The notes beneath the pieces are model-generated. The model was not told the origin of the DNA. It did no database searches and saw only the letters and a list, made by a program, of their open reading frames with translations. A DNA stretch of 64,000 bases, taken from positions 1-64,000 of the forward strand of contig JAFEUB010000917.1 in the NCBI GenBank assembly GCA_024529925.1, read 5' to 3'. Made by a program: the position numbers and the translations under genes. This stretch comes from Ophthalmolycus amberensis. Lineage: Eukaryota; Chordata; Actinopteri; Perciformes; Zoarcidae. Below, piece after piece: positions 11,646 through 24,100 of this stretch (within the stretch, counting starts at the first letter, position 1; the number at the start of each line of letters is the position of its first letter).

Positions 11646-12135
11646 GTGGTAGGTGTTGACTGTATTTAAAGCCTGTTTAAACTATAAACTGTTGTGCTCT
11701 GATGCAACGATTTGAAAGCTGAAGCGTCTGTCAGCTTACAGGAAGTTGCATCATGAAGCCGATAGACACGTTAGCATGTGAGCAGCAGAGACACGCGGGG
11801 AGATGTGATGCTAACACAACTCTTACTTACTGTATATGGAAGTAGAACCGAGGAGTGTTTAGAGGAGGGACGAGGGAGGAGGCTCAAACGTTTCTACCAG
11901 ACAGTTTACAGAAGCTCCAACAACTTCTTATCTCCATTAAAGTTGTTGCACTTGAAGTGATGATCTCGAAGATTTTCATTGAAATAAATGTCTGTTGCCA
12001 AAGGTAACGCAACAGTGATTGATGAAAGCTCTTGCTTCAGTATTACAAACTGGGAATCTCCTGCAGCCGCTTTACAGTAACAATAAAGCTTTAAGTTGTA
12101 ACTAACCTGATGTCACTTGTCTCCTCCAATCACAG

Positions 12136-13725
12136 ATGAGCATGGGCATGGCCGCAGCCCGGTCTCAGCTGTGTCTGAAGAGGCTACTGGACGAGCCCCA
12201 GGACATTGTGAAATGCAAAGTAGCTCGTCTGGATCCGAACCTACCCGCCATCGGCCTATCACACTGCCTCAGTCCCAGAAGCCCCGCCCCCAAGTCCAAC
12301 CAGAGCCAATCCCCATCCAGAGTGGGATCGTACTTCCTGTTTGAACGCTGCGAGGGGGAGAAAAGCTACAGGGCCGAGCATGCGCTCACAAAGCAGCAGT
12401 ACACCTGCCAGGTAGAGTTACCAGTGTTACTCCTACTGCAAATACTACTCATACTATGTATACCACAAAAATACTGCTAATACTTCTAAAAATACCACAT
12501 ATACTGCCAACAATGTAGCCGCAAATACTGCAAAATACTTCTGAAAATATTGTGATACTGCATAAAATATTACTGATACTGCATAAAATGACTGTGTGCA
12601 AAATACTACAAAAACTCTGAAAATACTACAGATATTGCTAGTTATATTACCTATACTGCTAAAAACACTACTCATACTCCTAAAAATACTGATATTCTTG
12701 TTCCCGAAAAAGAATACTGTGGTTGATGGAAACACTACTTATACTTACCGGTTGTAATATATGCCATGTTTACAGGTGCTTCCGCTACGTGGTTACCAAG
12801 AGCGGTTGGCGGCCTACGCCCGCATCGCTCACCACGACAACATCTGCGGCCTGCTGGATGTGGTGATTGGTCAGGACAGCGTCTACGTCTTCCTGCCCGG
12901 TCACTACGGCGACATGCACGCGTACGTGAGAACCAGGAAGCGTCTCGGCGAGGAGGAGGCGGGGCTTCTGTTCGCTCAGATGCTGAACGCCGTGATGCAC
13001 TGTCATCACCACGGAGTCGTCCTCCGAGACCTGAAGCTCCGCAGGTTCGTCTTCACCGACAAATACAGGTGAGAATTACAAAGTACTCTGATATAACACA
13101 CACAAATACCAGTAGTAATACCTCTAACACTACTTTGACTACTATTAGTACTACAGATACTACTCTTGTCACTGCTGATGCATTGTGGGTCCTTCTTTTC
13201 TGCAGGACGCGTCTCGCTCTGCTTGGTCTCGACGACTGCGTCCTCCTGCACGGTAATCACGACGACGACTCTCTGACGGACAGACACGGATGCCCCGCCT
13301 ACGTCAGCCCCGAGCTGCTGACCAATGGGAACGGGTCTTACTCGGGCCGCGCCGCAGACATCTGGAGCGTGGGCGTGTCTCTGTACACCATGCTGATTGG
13401 ACGATACCCGTTTCAGGACACGCAGCCCGCCACGCTGTTCGGCAAGATCCGGCGCGGGGCCTTCGCCGTGCCCGACTGGCTGTCGCCGCGAGCCAAGTGT
13501 CTGATTGGCTGCATGCTGAGGAAGTCGCCCGCAGAGAGGCTGACGGCGTCGGAGCTGCTGATGCACCCGTGGCTGACCGGTCCTCGCCCGACACATCACA
13601 ACCCGAACAAGACGCACCACAGCTCGCACAAAACACTACAGAGTAATAAACAAGAGGACGATGACCAGGTGGTGCCGACGTGGACCGAAAAACACGAACA
13701 CACGATTGTACTTCTATACTTGTGA
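12136..13725 (+). CDS. trib3: Tribbles pseudokinase 3 (TRIB3)
   Basis: Three coding exons (12136-12411, 12776-13068, 13206-13725) join in phase to 362 residues. TRIB proteins are serine/threonine pseudokinases that scaffold AKT, MEK/MAPK and COP1 ubiquitin ligase in the cytoplasm and nucleus. Seen here: a Ser/Pro-rich N-terminus (about 1-60); a kinase-like fold lacking a normal glycine loop; a catalytic-loop equivalent VLRDLKLRR (about 174-182) with LRD for HRD; no DFG (GLDD, about 197-200); HGCPAYVSPELL; GRYPFQDTQPATLFGKIRRG; HPWL; and a C-terminal COP1-binding-type DQVVP about 20 residues from the end. FQD and LFGKIRRGA match TRIB3 better than TRIB1 or TRIB2, and an ATG at the first base of the coding exon after a non-coding exon also fits TRIB3. 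The stop lies at the edge of an interspersed repeat. TRIB identity is secure; the choice of paralogue is less so. Confidence 0.88.
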
Positions 13726-14103
13726 GGACCCACATTGATATATTTCATCCCTTTAGCCCCTCACTAAACTTCACCTAAACCTGATTCTAACTTTAACCCT
13801 AAAACAAAGTCTGAACTCTTTAACTTCCTTCAGACAAAATGTCCCAGAGCGTTACTAAAAATGTTCGTTAACAACCTTTTCTTCCAGAAGTCATTCGACA
13901 ATTACTGAGATTATATCAACGCGCAATATTGTTGACGAAATAAGACGAGACTAAAAATCGAGTCAAAAAAATTTAAACTTTTTGCTGACAAAAAAGGGGA
14001 AAGTTCATTTTTAAAATACTTTTTCCCCCGCAAGTTAACCATGAAAACAACTGGGCTTTGGAGGAAGAAATGAAGATATTTTTGCTTGACTAGCTTGATT
14101 GAA

Positions 14104-14135
<32 letters not shown>

Positions 14136-14390
14136 ATATAATAACTAACAAAAGACTATAATCTCAACAGTTTTCATTAACTAAGACTATAATACAATAG
14201 TTAAAAGATACTCTGTCAACTAAATCCTGACTAAAATAAACAGAATGATGTTGACTAAATGTGATAAAAAAAATAATACATCTGACAGAAAAAAACAAAA
14301 AAAGGCTGACAAAATTAACCCTAGTCCTCACAACTCAAACTGGTCCTCGCCAAGATAGACATACAAGTCTTACACACACACACACTACAT
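13706..14390. repeat. dispersed repeat abutting the trib3 stop codon
   Basis: Begins around ACTTCTATACTTGTGAGGAC and ends near GGTCCTCGCCAAGATAGACA followed by TACAAGT, so the ends are approximately inverted. The left part has the familiar fish motif of GAGGACC followed by TTTAACCCTAA. It contains a (TA)n tract at about 14104-14152. No transposase is present. Confidence 0.5.
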
Positions 14391-16223
14391 AGACAGTCCG
14401 ATCCTGGATTACTTGACGCGACCATCAGGTGCCTTCCTCTCGCTGCGTCTCAACTCACACTCCGACAGATTCATAACAGTCACCGGTTCCACCAGAACCA
14501 ACGGTGTGTTCGGGTGCTGTTCAACTCGTGAAGTGATTGATCTCCACTTCAACACCATCTCACACCATCATTTCTGATGAAGACTCAACACACCATCGGA
14601 GCATTAAATGGAGACACAGCTACTTTATTTCAGTGTTCACGCTTCCTGGTTGCTCCCTAGTGTTATAAGAGAAGGATCGGTCAGTGTTGGAGACTTTCTG
14701 AGGAACAGAAATAGCCAGTTTAACTGCCGCGATCACTGAAATATGTTTCACCTTCTCATTCAATGATTCTGTTTTTGTGGTGCTCTTGAAAACCATTATT
14801 CAGAAGAAGAAAAAAAATCATAATTACTTCAAATTGCTTTGTTTTCTTAAGACATGACATCTAATTTTCCCTGGATGTCAAATATGTTCATTACTGCAAT
14901 AATATTAAGAAGAAAAAGAAGAACGGCTCTGATCAACCTTCAATTTGTGATGTTAAGAAAGCTATTCATGATATTTCAGAGCAACATTGTTAATTAAATC
15001 TCAGTTTAAAGGATGTCATAAAAGCACCACGTGTTGAATCATTATTACAAAATAATGAAGTTCTAATGTTGAGTGAACCACTTTAATCATATTTTTAATA
15101 CACTCCATTCTTGTGTTTATCTGACTGACCGATGCAACCCAACAGACCTGCAGCCAGCCAATAGGATGCCTTCTTATGAACGCATCACTCAGACCTCAGT
15201 TACAGCAGAAGAATAAATAGATGTTTCACAAGCTGTTCTGGTCCCGAACTGTTTTTGTTTTCAATGTTTTATTACTGGTGTTAGCGAGACGCTCGATTAA
15301 CAACACACGTAGAGTGTAGACACTCAGGTAGACATTACTCCTCTACATCTTCACATAATCAGTTTGCTGCTTTATTAATCATCAGAATGTTAAATACAGA
15401 TCCTTTAACGTACTTTCTCATTGGAGAAATAAAATTTCAGCAGCATGTGAGGCAGTGTGCAGGAGTTCTTCTCACTGTTTTCAAGATTACCCCTTTACAC
15501 TGAGATACTAAACTGCTGCTGCATATTGAGCAACAGAAGAAAGTATTGTTATAATTCAGTACAGAGTAAAGAAGTAAATCATTAGTAACTATTATCTCAT
15601 CATGTCTAACATTAATCTATTGCATTAGTGAAATATTGTGAATATATTAACTCTCGCACAACAAAAGAAGGCTAACTGCCCAGCGGCATACAAAACCCCT
15701 ACAACATAAACAAATGTTAGTGTTTGTGCAGATAAAACAAACAAGATATAAATTGTAAATATGTGAGTTTTAGAGGTAGTGGCAGCAGATTTTGTAACCG
15801 CTGCACAGAGCCAGGCTAACTTTGTGCTAAGCTAAGTATCGTATGAGGCAGTTAAATAAATGCATTGGAATTCAAAATATCGGCACTGGAAGGCATATTG
15901 ATAATTATGGGGTCAAGACCTAGTATCCAGCGTAAAGTAATGTATTAAATAAAGGTGTGAACCAGAGAGATACACCAGAGTACAGACTGGAGGAAGGAAA
16001 GAAACATACTGAACATGAACTCTGACAGCAGCACCTTTACGTTTTATTGTTAAATGTCATCAGACAGCAGAATGAATCCTATCACTTTTCTCTCAGCCTT
16101 CATTTCTCCCCAACATCCACTTCGGTCTTTGCCCTGTCCCCGTCTCAGCCTGAATTATCCATTTAACAGTCAGTAAACTGTCTTTTGTGTTCGCTCACTG
16201 GTGGAGTCAGTGGCAGCAGCCAA
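13726..16223. other. intergenic region between trib3 and atrip (tail to tail)
   Basis: About 2.5 kb between two convergent genes. The first 660 bp are repeat-derived. The rest is AT-rich unique sequence that probably includes the 3' UTRs of both genes, though no poly(A) signal can be assigned with confidence. No further gene was seen. Confidence 0.5.
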
Positions 16224-18055
16224 TCAGGAGCCAGCATCAGTGTCCATGTCATCAGTCTCGTCGCCCTCCGAGCGGCAGATCTCCTCCAATGCCAGCTCTG
16301 ACAAGACAGGAAACAGGAAGCGGAAAACACACCAGTCTGTTTATTTCTGAGTGGCCAAAAGTATGTGGACACCCGAACGGTTCCTGTGAAGTTATTTCTA
16401 AAAAGGACCTACAGGTTATTATTGTTGCTAGAAAACCATCAAATGAGTGCTAACAACAGCTTAACATAAACCATGACCTGTACGCTACCTAATACGTAGA
16501 AAGTAGAGTTTAAATGAATGAAAACAACTTACCTGAAATATGAAGTATCGCACTAATTTGTCTGCTGTTTTATGTTCAGATTAAAGTAACTACGGTTTGT
16601 AAAGTCATATAGCTCCAGATATCCAGCAAAACTTTAATAGGTGTGGCATATCATGCTGTTCATGATAACGCAGGTATAAATTGTAATATAATAAAAATAT
16701 ATGTCATACCACAACGCTAACAATATTGTGACACCATGACAACTTACAGCAGCAACACAGGTGGCTGAAAGAGACAAGGCACCAATACTGACCTGATTAA
16801 GTGCATCAGCCACAGCGTGACCGATACACAGTAAATAGTTTCCATGACATAATCAATTCTTACATCCATTCAGTCATGGCGGGTCGCCACTCAGTCTTAA
16901 GTAGGGTTGGGTATCGTTTGGGTTTTTTCCGATACCGGTGCTAAAACGATACTTTTAAAACGATACCGGTGCCTAAACGGTGCCTGAACCGATACTTTTT
17001 TCTTCAAATTGAACAATATATTAACTGTTTAAAGTATACTATAAATATAAATAAATGCAAAACACTTGGCTTCAAACTTTTTAACTTCAAACTATGAACA
17101 ATATATTAACTGTTAACAGTTTACAGGATACTTAAATACATATAAATAAATACAAAACACACACTCTGTACACACACACACTACAGCTTCAAACTTCAGC
17201 AATTATTTTGCAGCAATATGAGCATATTTTCCTTCTCTGGCAAAATACGACACGTCTCATGACTTATTTTATTTTACCAGTTGGTGGCGGTAATGCGCCA
17301 ATTCGTCGTTTGCCAACCGCCAGTACACCTCAAAGGAGGAGAAGAAGAAGCTTTCGCGTGCCTGTGTTGTTGTGCTTATGAGCGACAGCGCTAAGTACCC
17401 CGTTGTAATAATACTATGAGTGAGGAGCGGAGGACCGAGGCTGCCAGGACGGCGTCATCAGAGTCGTGTAAACAAAGTATTTCAATCGGCTCAGGCACCG
17501 AAAGGAAGCACCGAAATCTGCGTTGCGTTTCGGTCCGGTAGGTACCGGACGTATAGGAATCGGTGCCATATTGGCACCGAGTTTCGGTACCCAACCCTAG
17601 TCTTAAGTGCCACAGCATCCTCTGGTTACGCTGCTTATGAATCATCCCATGAGCTCTACACAGTGACGTATAAACAGATTATAAATCTGTCTCTCTATCA
17701 GACAGCGGTGAGAGGATCATTCACAGAGTTGTACACTCTTCACCACATGGTCTTGTGTGTGCACCGTGTTCTGTGTTCTCTTCTTCTGTATTTACTTTGT
17801 GAAACATTTAGGGATACAGCTTAACCAACTGTGTGAACAGTAACAGAGCTTCAATGAAGATAAATATAATGGGAAAGAAGTAGTTTAGTGCGACACATAA
17901 ATGGTCATCTAGCAACTAAAGTGACCACCAGGTGACACGTATCAGGATTTAGGTTCCGCTTTGAGGGATGCATGTTTGACTTTTACGAGAGAAAAAGCTG
18001 CAGGGATACAGTGGTTGAAATAAGCATATCATTTGTGAGAGTCCATATATATCTA

Positions 18056-18103
<48 letters not shown>

Positions 18104-21100
18104 AGTGTGGGTTTGTGTCTGTACCCTCAGTCTCGCTCAGCTCGGGGATCTTCCTCAGCGTGTCTCGGACGGCGGGGATCACCTGGTCGTACATGTGCAG
18201 CAGCGGCCTGCAGCTCTCCGAGAAGCTGCCGTGATGCAGCAGCAGCCAGTGCAGCAGCAGCAGACACCCTCTGAGCAGAGACACTGCCGGGCCACGCCAC
18301 CACGGCAGCGAGGGGGCGGGGCACTTCTGCGAGGGCGGGGCCAGGCCTGAAGTGGGAAAATCAACTCTGACTGGTAATCCATGATTTTAGAGAGAGTTTG
18401 TTGGGTGTAATGAACAGTTTCACGGTGAACATTTGCAGCCTTGTGTTTTAAATCTGACCTGTTGAGTCCGTCGGATCCTGAGAACCACAAAAGTCCAACC
18501 ACTGACGATGGAAAACAATCACCACTGTCTGAACCAGCTGAGGGAGGACGAGGTGCGGTGAGAGGCTTGTGCAGAAAGGTGCAACACAAAGTTTAGTGTC
18601 ACTACATGAAGTTTTACCTCAGTGTAACACTGACAGCTGCTGTGCTGGCTGCTGGTCCAGCTCTCTGCTTGCCGAGTCATCAGTCTGCTCAGCAAACGAA
18701 CTACCTGAGACACAAAGACAATGACGTTCTCTGCTGAGGTTGCCCGCTGCACACGGTGGGAGGGACATCACAGTACTTCATATGAAGTGCTCGTTGGATC
18801 CCTAACCCTGTAGGGTGAAGGAGTAGGTATGTCTCTGCAGTGTGTGTGTGTGTGTGTGTTTTACCTGCAGGTCCAGCAGAATCCAGTCCGTGTGTGTTGC
18901 CCATTTGTCTGGTCTGGTTCTGATGAACTGGAACAACTTGAGGAAAATACACGGGTCTAAAGGAAACAAAATAAAACACTGCTGCAGCGAGGTTCTTTCA
19001 AATCATGCGGAGCTGAATCCTAAACAATGGAGGGATCATTTAAAGCAAAACAAAGAAGAAAAAGCATCACCGAGAGGTTATGACACTGAACTTCAGATAA
19101 CTCACCGTGCTGAGAGCAGAGCTGCTGAGCCAGCGTCTGGTGGTCGGACATGGACGCCAGCACGGACACACTCCCCGAAACTGTCTGCCACCGGCATTCT
19201 GCTGACAAACACACACACACCACCTGCAACACACACTGCAACCTGAGAGAGAAACGCAGACGGTGTCACCCGAGTGAACTAATAAATCACTCGTTAACAC
19301 TCAAAGAATTCATCATTTTAGTTATTTCTGCAGCAGAAAAATGCAAGAGTGGGTTCTTTTTGTCCCTTTACTGTTGCTCAGACTGAAGAATTCATATTTC
19401 AGCAGTTATTTATATTCTCTTGTTACGTCACCCTGGTGACCATTAATCACTGCAGGTCGGTTAAAAACAACTGTAACGTAAATGGAAAAGTCCTAAAACC
19501 ACACACACTCCCTGCTCAGCCACTCCTCTACCCCCAGTAGTATTCCCCTCATGTGAGTGTTGCATCATACGTGTGTGTGTGTGTGTGAATGTAAAAAACA
19601 AAGTGTGCTGAAGTGTTTTCACAGTTTCATGACACCTTCACTGCTTCCTGCAGCTCTCACAAATTGCAGACAAACTCAAATATTCTTCTTTTGTTGGTAC
19701 CAGTTAAAACACGTAATCTCGGTTTCAATATCCAATGTTCAGAGTAGCTCGACTTGTGGACAGTGGTATTAGACGAGGCCTGTAGTACATGTGAGCAAAT
19801 CGCGTCTACCTGCCGGCATGCGTGTGTGGCGTCCTCTCGATGAGGACACACAGAGTCTTCATGGCATCGAGGACGAGCTCCTCATTCTGAGAACCAACAC
19901 CAACGCCGCCGCGAAGCCCCGCTTCACACAGCCGCAACACTGACTGCAGCAAGGCATTCTGGGAGCACAGACCCACACCTGCAGCAGAGTGTTCAGTCTA
20001 AGAGCAGAGAGAAGGGAGGGGGGGGGGGGATTTCATTTAATTATCTGAGGGGAATTTACAGTGACAATGCTCTCTGTTTATCTTAAACCTCCTGGACAAA
20101 CAATATGTAGTTTCATATCACAAAGACTCACTCACTAGATGGAGGTAAAGTTAATAAAGAAATATACAACACCGGAAAGTCTAAAGTGTCCATCAGAGTG
20201 TTTCTTTTTGTACCTTTATGTCTGTAACTCTGCTCTGATTCTCCTTTGACAACACAGCTTCCACCACCTGGGAGAGGAAACGAAGAAGTGACGTCAACTG
20301 TCAAATTAAAACCTCAACAAAGAAAGACTCACTCAGGCCGTGCTCAGGCAGAGAGCGTTTTCACAGCCCGGGGCGACTTTGCGTCACTTGTTTTCAATGA
20401 GTGAAGTGTTTTGTGTGCTGCTTGTTGCACATAAAACACGCTCTATGCGGCTCACGTTCTGTCAGGAGAGCCCTGACTGCCTCGAGTTAAAAGAAATACA
20501 AGTCAGAGAGGAAAAGCGCCCCACGTTATAGTCGTTTCTTAACTTTGTGGTGTTTTCGGCTTGATAGACATAATCAAGCCTTAATGTAACAGTGATGGAA
20601 ATGCAGAGTGTCGTACGTAATGGAGTAGACGTGATATCTCACTGATTTAAAAGTCTTTGCATCAGGATGAAACCTTGCGATAAGATGTATGTCCGCATCG
20701 TCACTGCCGTCACCTCGTCACTGTGGGCCACCAACAGGTAGAGGAGCCTCAGAGCAGCCAAACCAGTGTCCTCCACGCTGAAACCAGTCAAAACAGCCTC
20801 ATCCAGTCTCCCCAGTCCAGCAGCACTGCCCGCTGGGAGCGAGCTGCCAGCGGGGACGGAGCGGAGGGAGTCCAGAGCCTGACAGAGTCGAGACAGGTGA
20901 AGCTCCAACAGCGGGAGGAAGAGGACGGCTCCGGGACACGACCTACAAACGCATGAAATCATTGAGATTCTGTTGTTGTTTTTGTTTCGATGAATGTTGT
21001 AGAAAAGGTTACTTCTGTGTGAGGACGGTATCTTAAATACAGTGAAACAGTAATAGTCATCGGTGTACAGTCCTAATAGTTTGTATCTATATTATTAAGA

Positions 21101-24100
21101 CATGGCCTCGAGGACATCATTTGGCCACAAGAGGGCTCTGCTGTCCACAGAACCGTTTCAGCCTTCACTGTGTTCTGTTCTGGATTATTCAGTGATTCAG
21201 TGTCTCAGTCTACCTTTTGTTTCTGCCGTCTGCAGCTGCTGGTCGGTTCTGACTCAGCATGTTGAGTCCAGTTACAGCCAGACTCTGGAGAGGACTCAGA
21301 GCAGCTCTGGGATCTCCACCTTCACCCCCACTGACACCGACAACAGCGTCAGAGTGGAGCAGAAAACACAATGACATTTGATTTAAAGTCTTAAGTGTCA
21401 GATTTCCAAAGGATGTCTGGTGTGTTGGCTTTAGAAACAAACTCAAGGACCCTGATTTACACACACAGCATGATGCGTTTTCTCTTTGACTTGATTAAAC
21501 CAGAGGGACTTCAATGAGCGTGAATCCTCTTTAGTACGATCTGTTGGTCCCTTTGATGCTTTGCTGAGGCAGCTGGGGGTTACATGCCTTGCTCGAGGGC
21601 ACTTATTTAACCAATATCCATTTCTACTAAGTTACATCTACAAACACCTTCCCTCAAACTACTACAGCACTGTATTATACACACACATTATATCACTCGC
21701 CACAACCACCATGTTGTCATAGAGCGCCGGGTGTTTACCTGGATGTCAGGTGGATGTCAGTCAGACTCATGGAGAGCAGGTGAGACAGGCCGAGGCTGCT
21801 GGGAGACAAAGGCTGCCGTAGCAGCAACCCCAGCAGGACGCCACCTGGATGACAACACGGAACACACGCACAGATTACAAAATAACAGACAAAATCCTCA
21901 GCAGACGCCGAGATATCTAAACTTTCAGTCCCTAGTGTGGGCCAAGCGCCAAAAACTGGATCCTACATTTCCCATAATGCAGCTGATATCCACCCTTCCT
22001 GTCTGGCAAATGCCCTTTTCTTTTAAACTTCAAGTCTCAAACCCAACTCAAGACCCTGATGACACCACTAAGACATCATTAGTGTTATTTAGAACCTTTA
22101 ACTATCAACCTTTATGTCTGGAAAAAAAACCTCCTCTACTGTCAGAGAGGTGTTATCAGCAGATAGACTTGTGTGATATTAGAATGTGATATTAGAATGG
22201 TTTAACATATTTCTATAAAAACATTCTATAGTAAATTCTACAGTTGTTCTGCGTTCAGCCTGATAAACTGATCCAGTGTCAGTCCCTGGTTACTGACTGA
22301 CGTTGGGTTGTGATTGATAGATTTACCAAATAAATTAAAAGCAACTCACAGGTGGGCTTCTGTGTGGAGCAGGAACAGTTTCTTTACTCATCATGTATTT
22401 AACATTTGAATCCTGTACACTTGTAATGTTACTAAATAATAAATATATCAAAACAAAATATTTAAAACATGTGTTGTTAAAGTATGAGTGGGCCGACTTC
22501 TGAAATCTGTCAGGAAGATATTTTAATTGAACCATGTTGCAGGTTATTTATTTCCATGAAGTCTTATGAAGCAGCCCTGCAGACTGACCTCGGTGCTGCA
22601 GGTGTGCAGGTCTGAAGGACAGGAAGAGGTCCGGGCGAGACACTTCCTGTCTGTCCCCAGATCTGCTGCTGGACCCCCCTCTGTCTGCTACAACACACAA
22701 ACAAAAAAACCAAACGAGTCAATCAAAACTTTGGTCCTCAACACGCCTGTTTCACCACCACGACCGCCATCAACTTCGTCATGTGACCCACCGTCTCTCC
22801 GTGTCTTCACCGGCGTCATTCTGGATGGGACGTGGGCTCCAAACATCTCCTTGGTGATGAAGCCATTTCCTGTTGGAGAGGACGTGCTGCTGCCGCTCCC
22901 ATGATGCATCTGGGCAAGATAGCTAAGCACTTTAGGACTGAGAAGAGACAGAAAGACAGAAGCCAATCAGATCAGAGATGAGCGGATGACAATCAATCTG
23001 ACTCGGTGTGAAAACTACGAACTTAAACTGGGGAACTAGACTCGGGAACTTAAACTGGGGAACTTAGCCTGGGGAACTAGACTGGGGAACTAGACTGGGG
23101 AACTAGACTGGGGAACTTAAACTGGGGAACTTAAACTGGGGAACTTAAACTGGGGAACTAGACTCGGGAACTTAAACTGGGGAACTTAGACTGGGGAACT
23201 AGACTGGGGAACTTAAACTGGGGAACTTAAACTGGGGAACTGAACTCGAGAACTGAACTCGAGAACTAGACTCGAGAACTGAACTTTAAATGTTGTTTTG
23301 TCCAACCCCAAAATACCCAAAGACATTTAGTTCACAATGATTTAAAAATGGAGAAAAACATTTAATCAAATCTGTTGTTAGTAATATTGACGACGACCGA
23401 CCTGTTTCTAGGCAGTGGAGAAGCCGTCTTGATTTTGTCTGAAGTGTGAAGTTTGGTCTTCATCTCGATGATCTCTGCTTCTTTAAACTGCAGCTCTGAC
23501 TGCAAAGACTGAACCTGAACATAGAGAACATGTCATTGTCGTGTTATTCTGAGAAGTATATGTACTGAACGTGTGTGTGTGGGTGTGTGTCAGCTCCTCA
23601 CCTTCTTGCTGAACTCTTTCTCCCTGTCGCTCTGCTCTCTCTGTCTCTGGGTCTCCTGTAGGATCTGGTTCTGCCTCTGGCTCTCCTTCTCCTGTTGAGC
23701 TCCTTTCTGAGAGTCCCTCAGGACCCGGATCTCCCCGCTCTTCAACACGATATCCTCCTCCACCTCCTTCAGCTAACAATGTGCACATTCACCAGAACAT
23801 ATTTATAGAGTCTCCCTTTCTCGCTTTGTGCTGCAACTGCTTCACAAGCAACAGTCCCGCTCAACAAAAATATCAAGTCACAGAAAACTAAGAAATGCTA
23901 TAATCTTGCGTGCAAATGCAATATCTAATGCCTTGTTCTCTTCTCTGGTGATGTTGTTTTGTTCACTGCATTGATCTTGTGCCCGTTGGATGTTTTGATA
24001 AAAGTTGTATAAAGCGAGAAACCAGTGAGTCTCACCTTCCTCTTCAGCTCTGCATGCTGAGCCTCCAGCAGACTGTGTGAGTCTTCTCTGTCCGACCCAA

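Noticed and set aside
12766..13725. Single 319-codon frame across trib3 exons 2-3 without splicing
   Set aside because: The first part is out of the kinase frame. Splicing 12411 to 12776 and 13068 to 13206 gives a continuous tribbles protein instead.
13006..13735. Antisense frames of 207 and 143 codons over trib3 exon 3
   Set aside because: Shadow frames in a GC-rich coding exon. They show no conserved motifs and the sense strand fully explains the sequence.
17575..17604. Telomere-like CCCTAA or CCAACCCTA word
   Set aside because: It is the terminal inverted repeat of the hAT MITE and is not tandem.
18179..18589. 136-codon minus-strand frame through atrip exon 15
   Set aside because: It reads through the intron and the outer acceptor in a frame that does not match ATRIP. 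The phase-0 reading from 18326 does.
22688..22755. Read-through of atrip exon 5 past 22756
   Set aside because: The frame stays open for about 20 codons into intron, but a GT donor at 22755 followed by the acceptor before 22684 restores a phase consistent with the rest of the gene.
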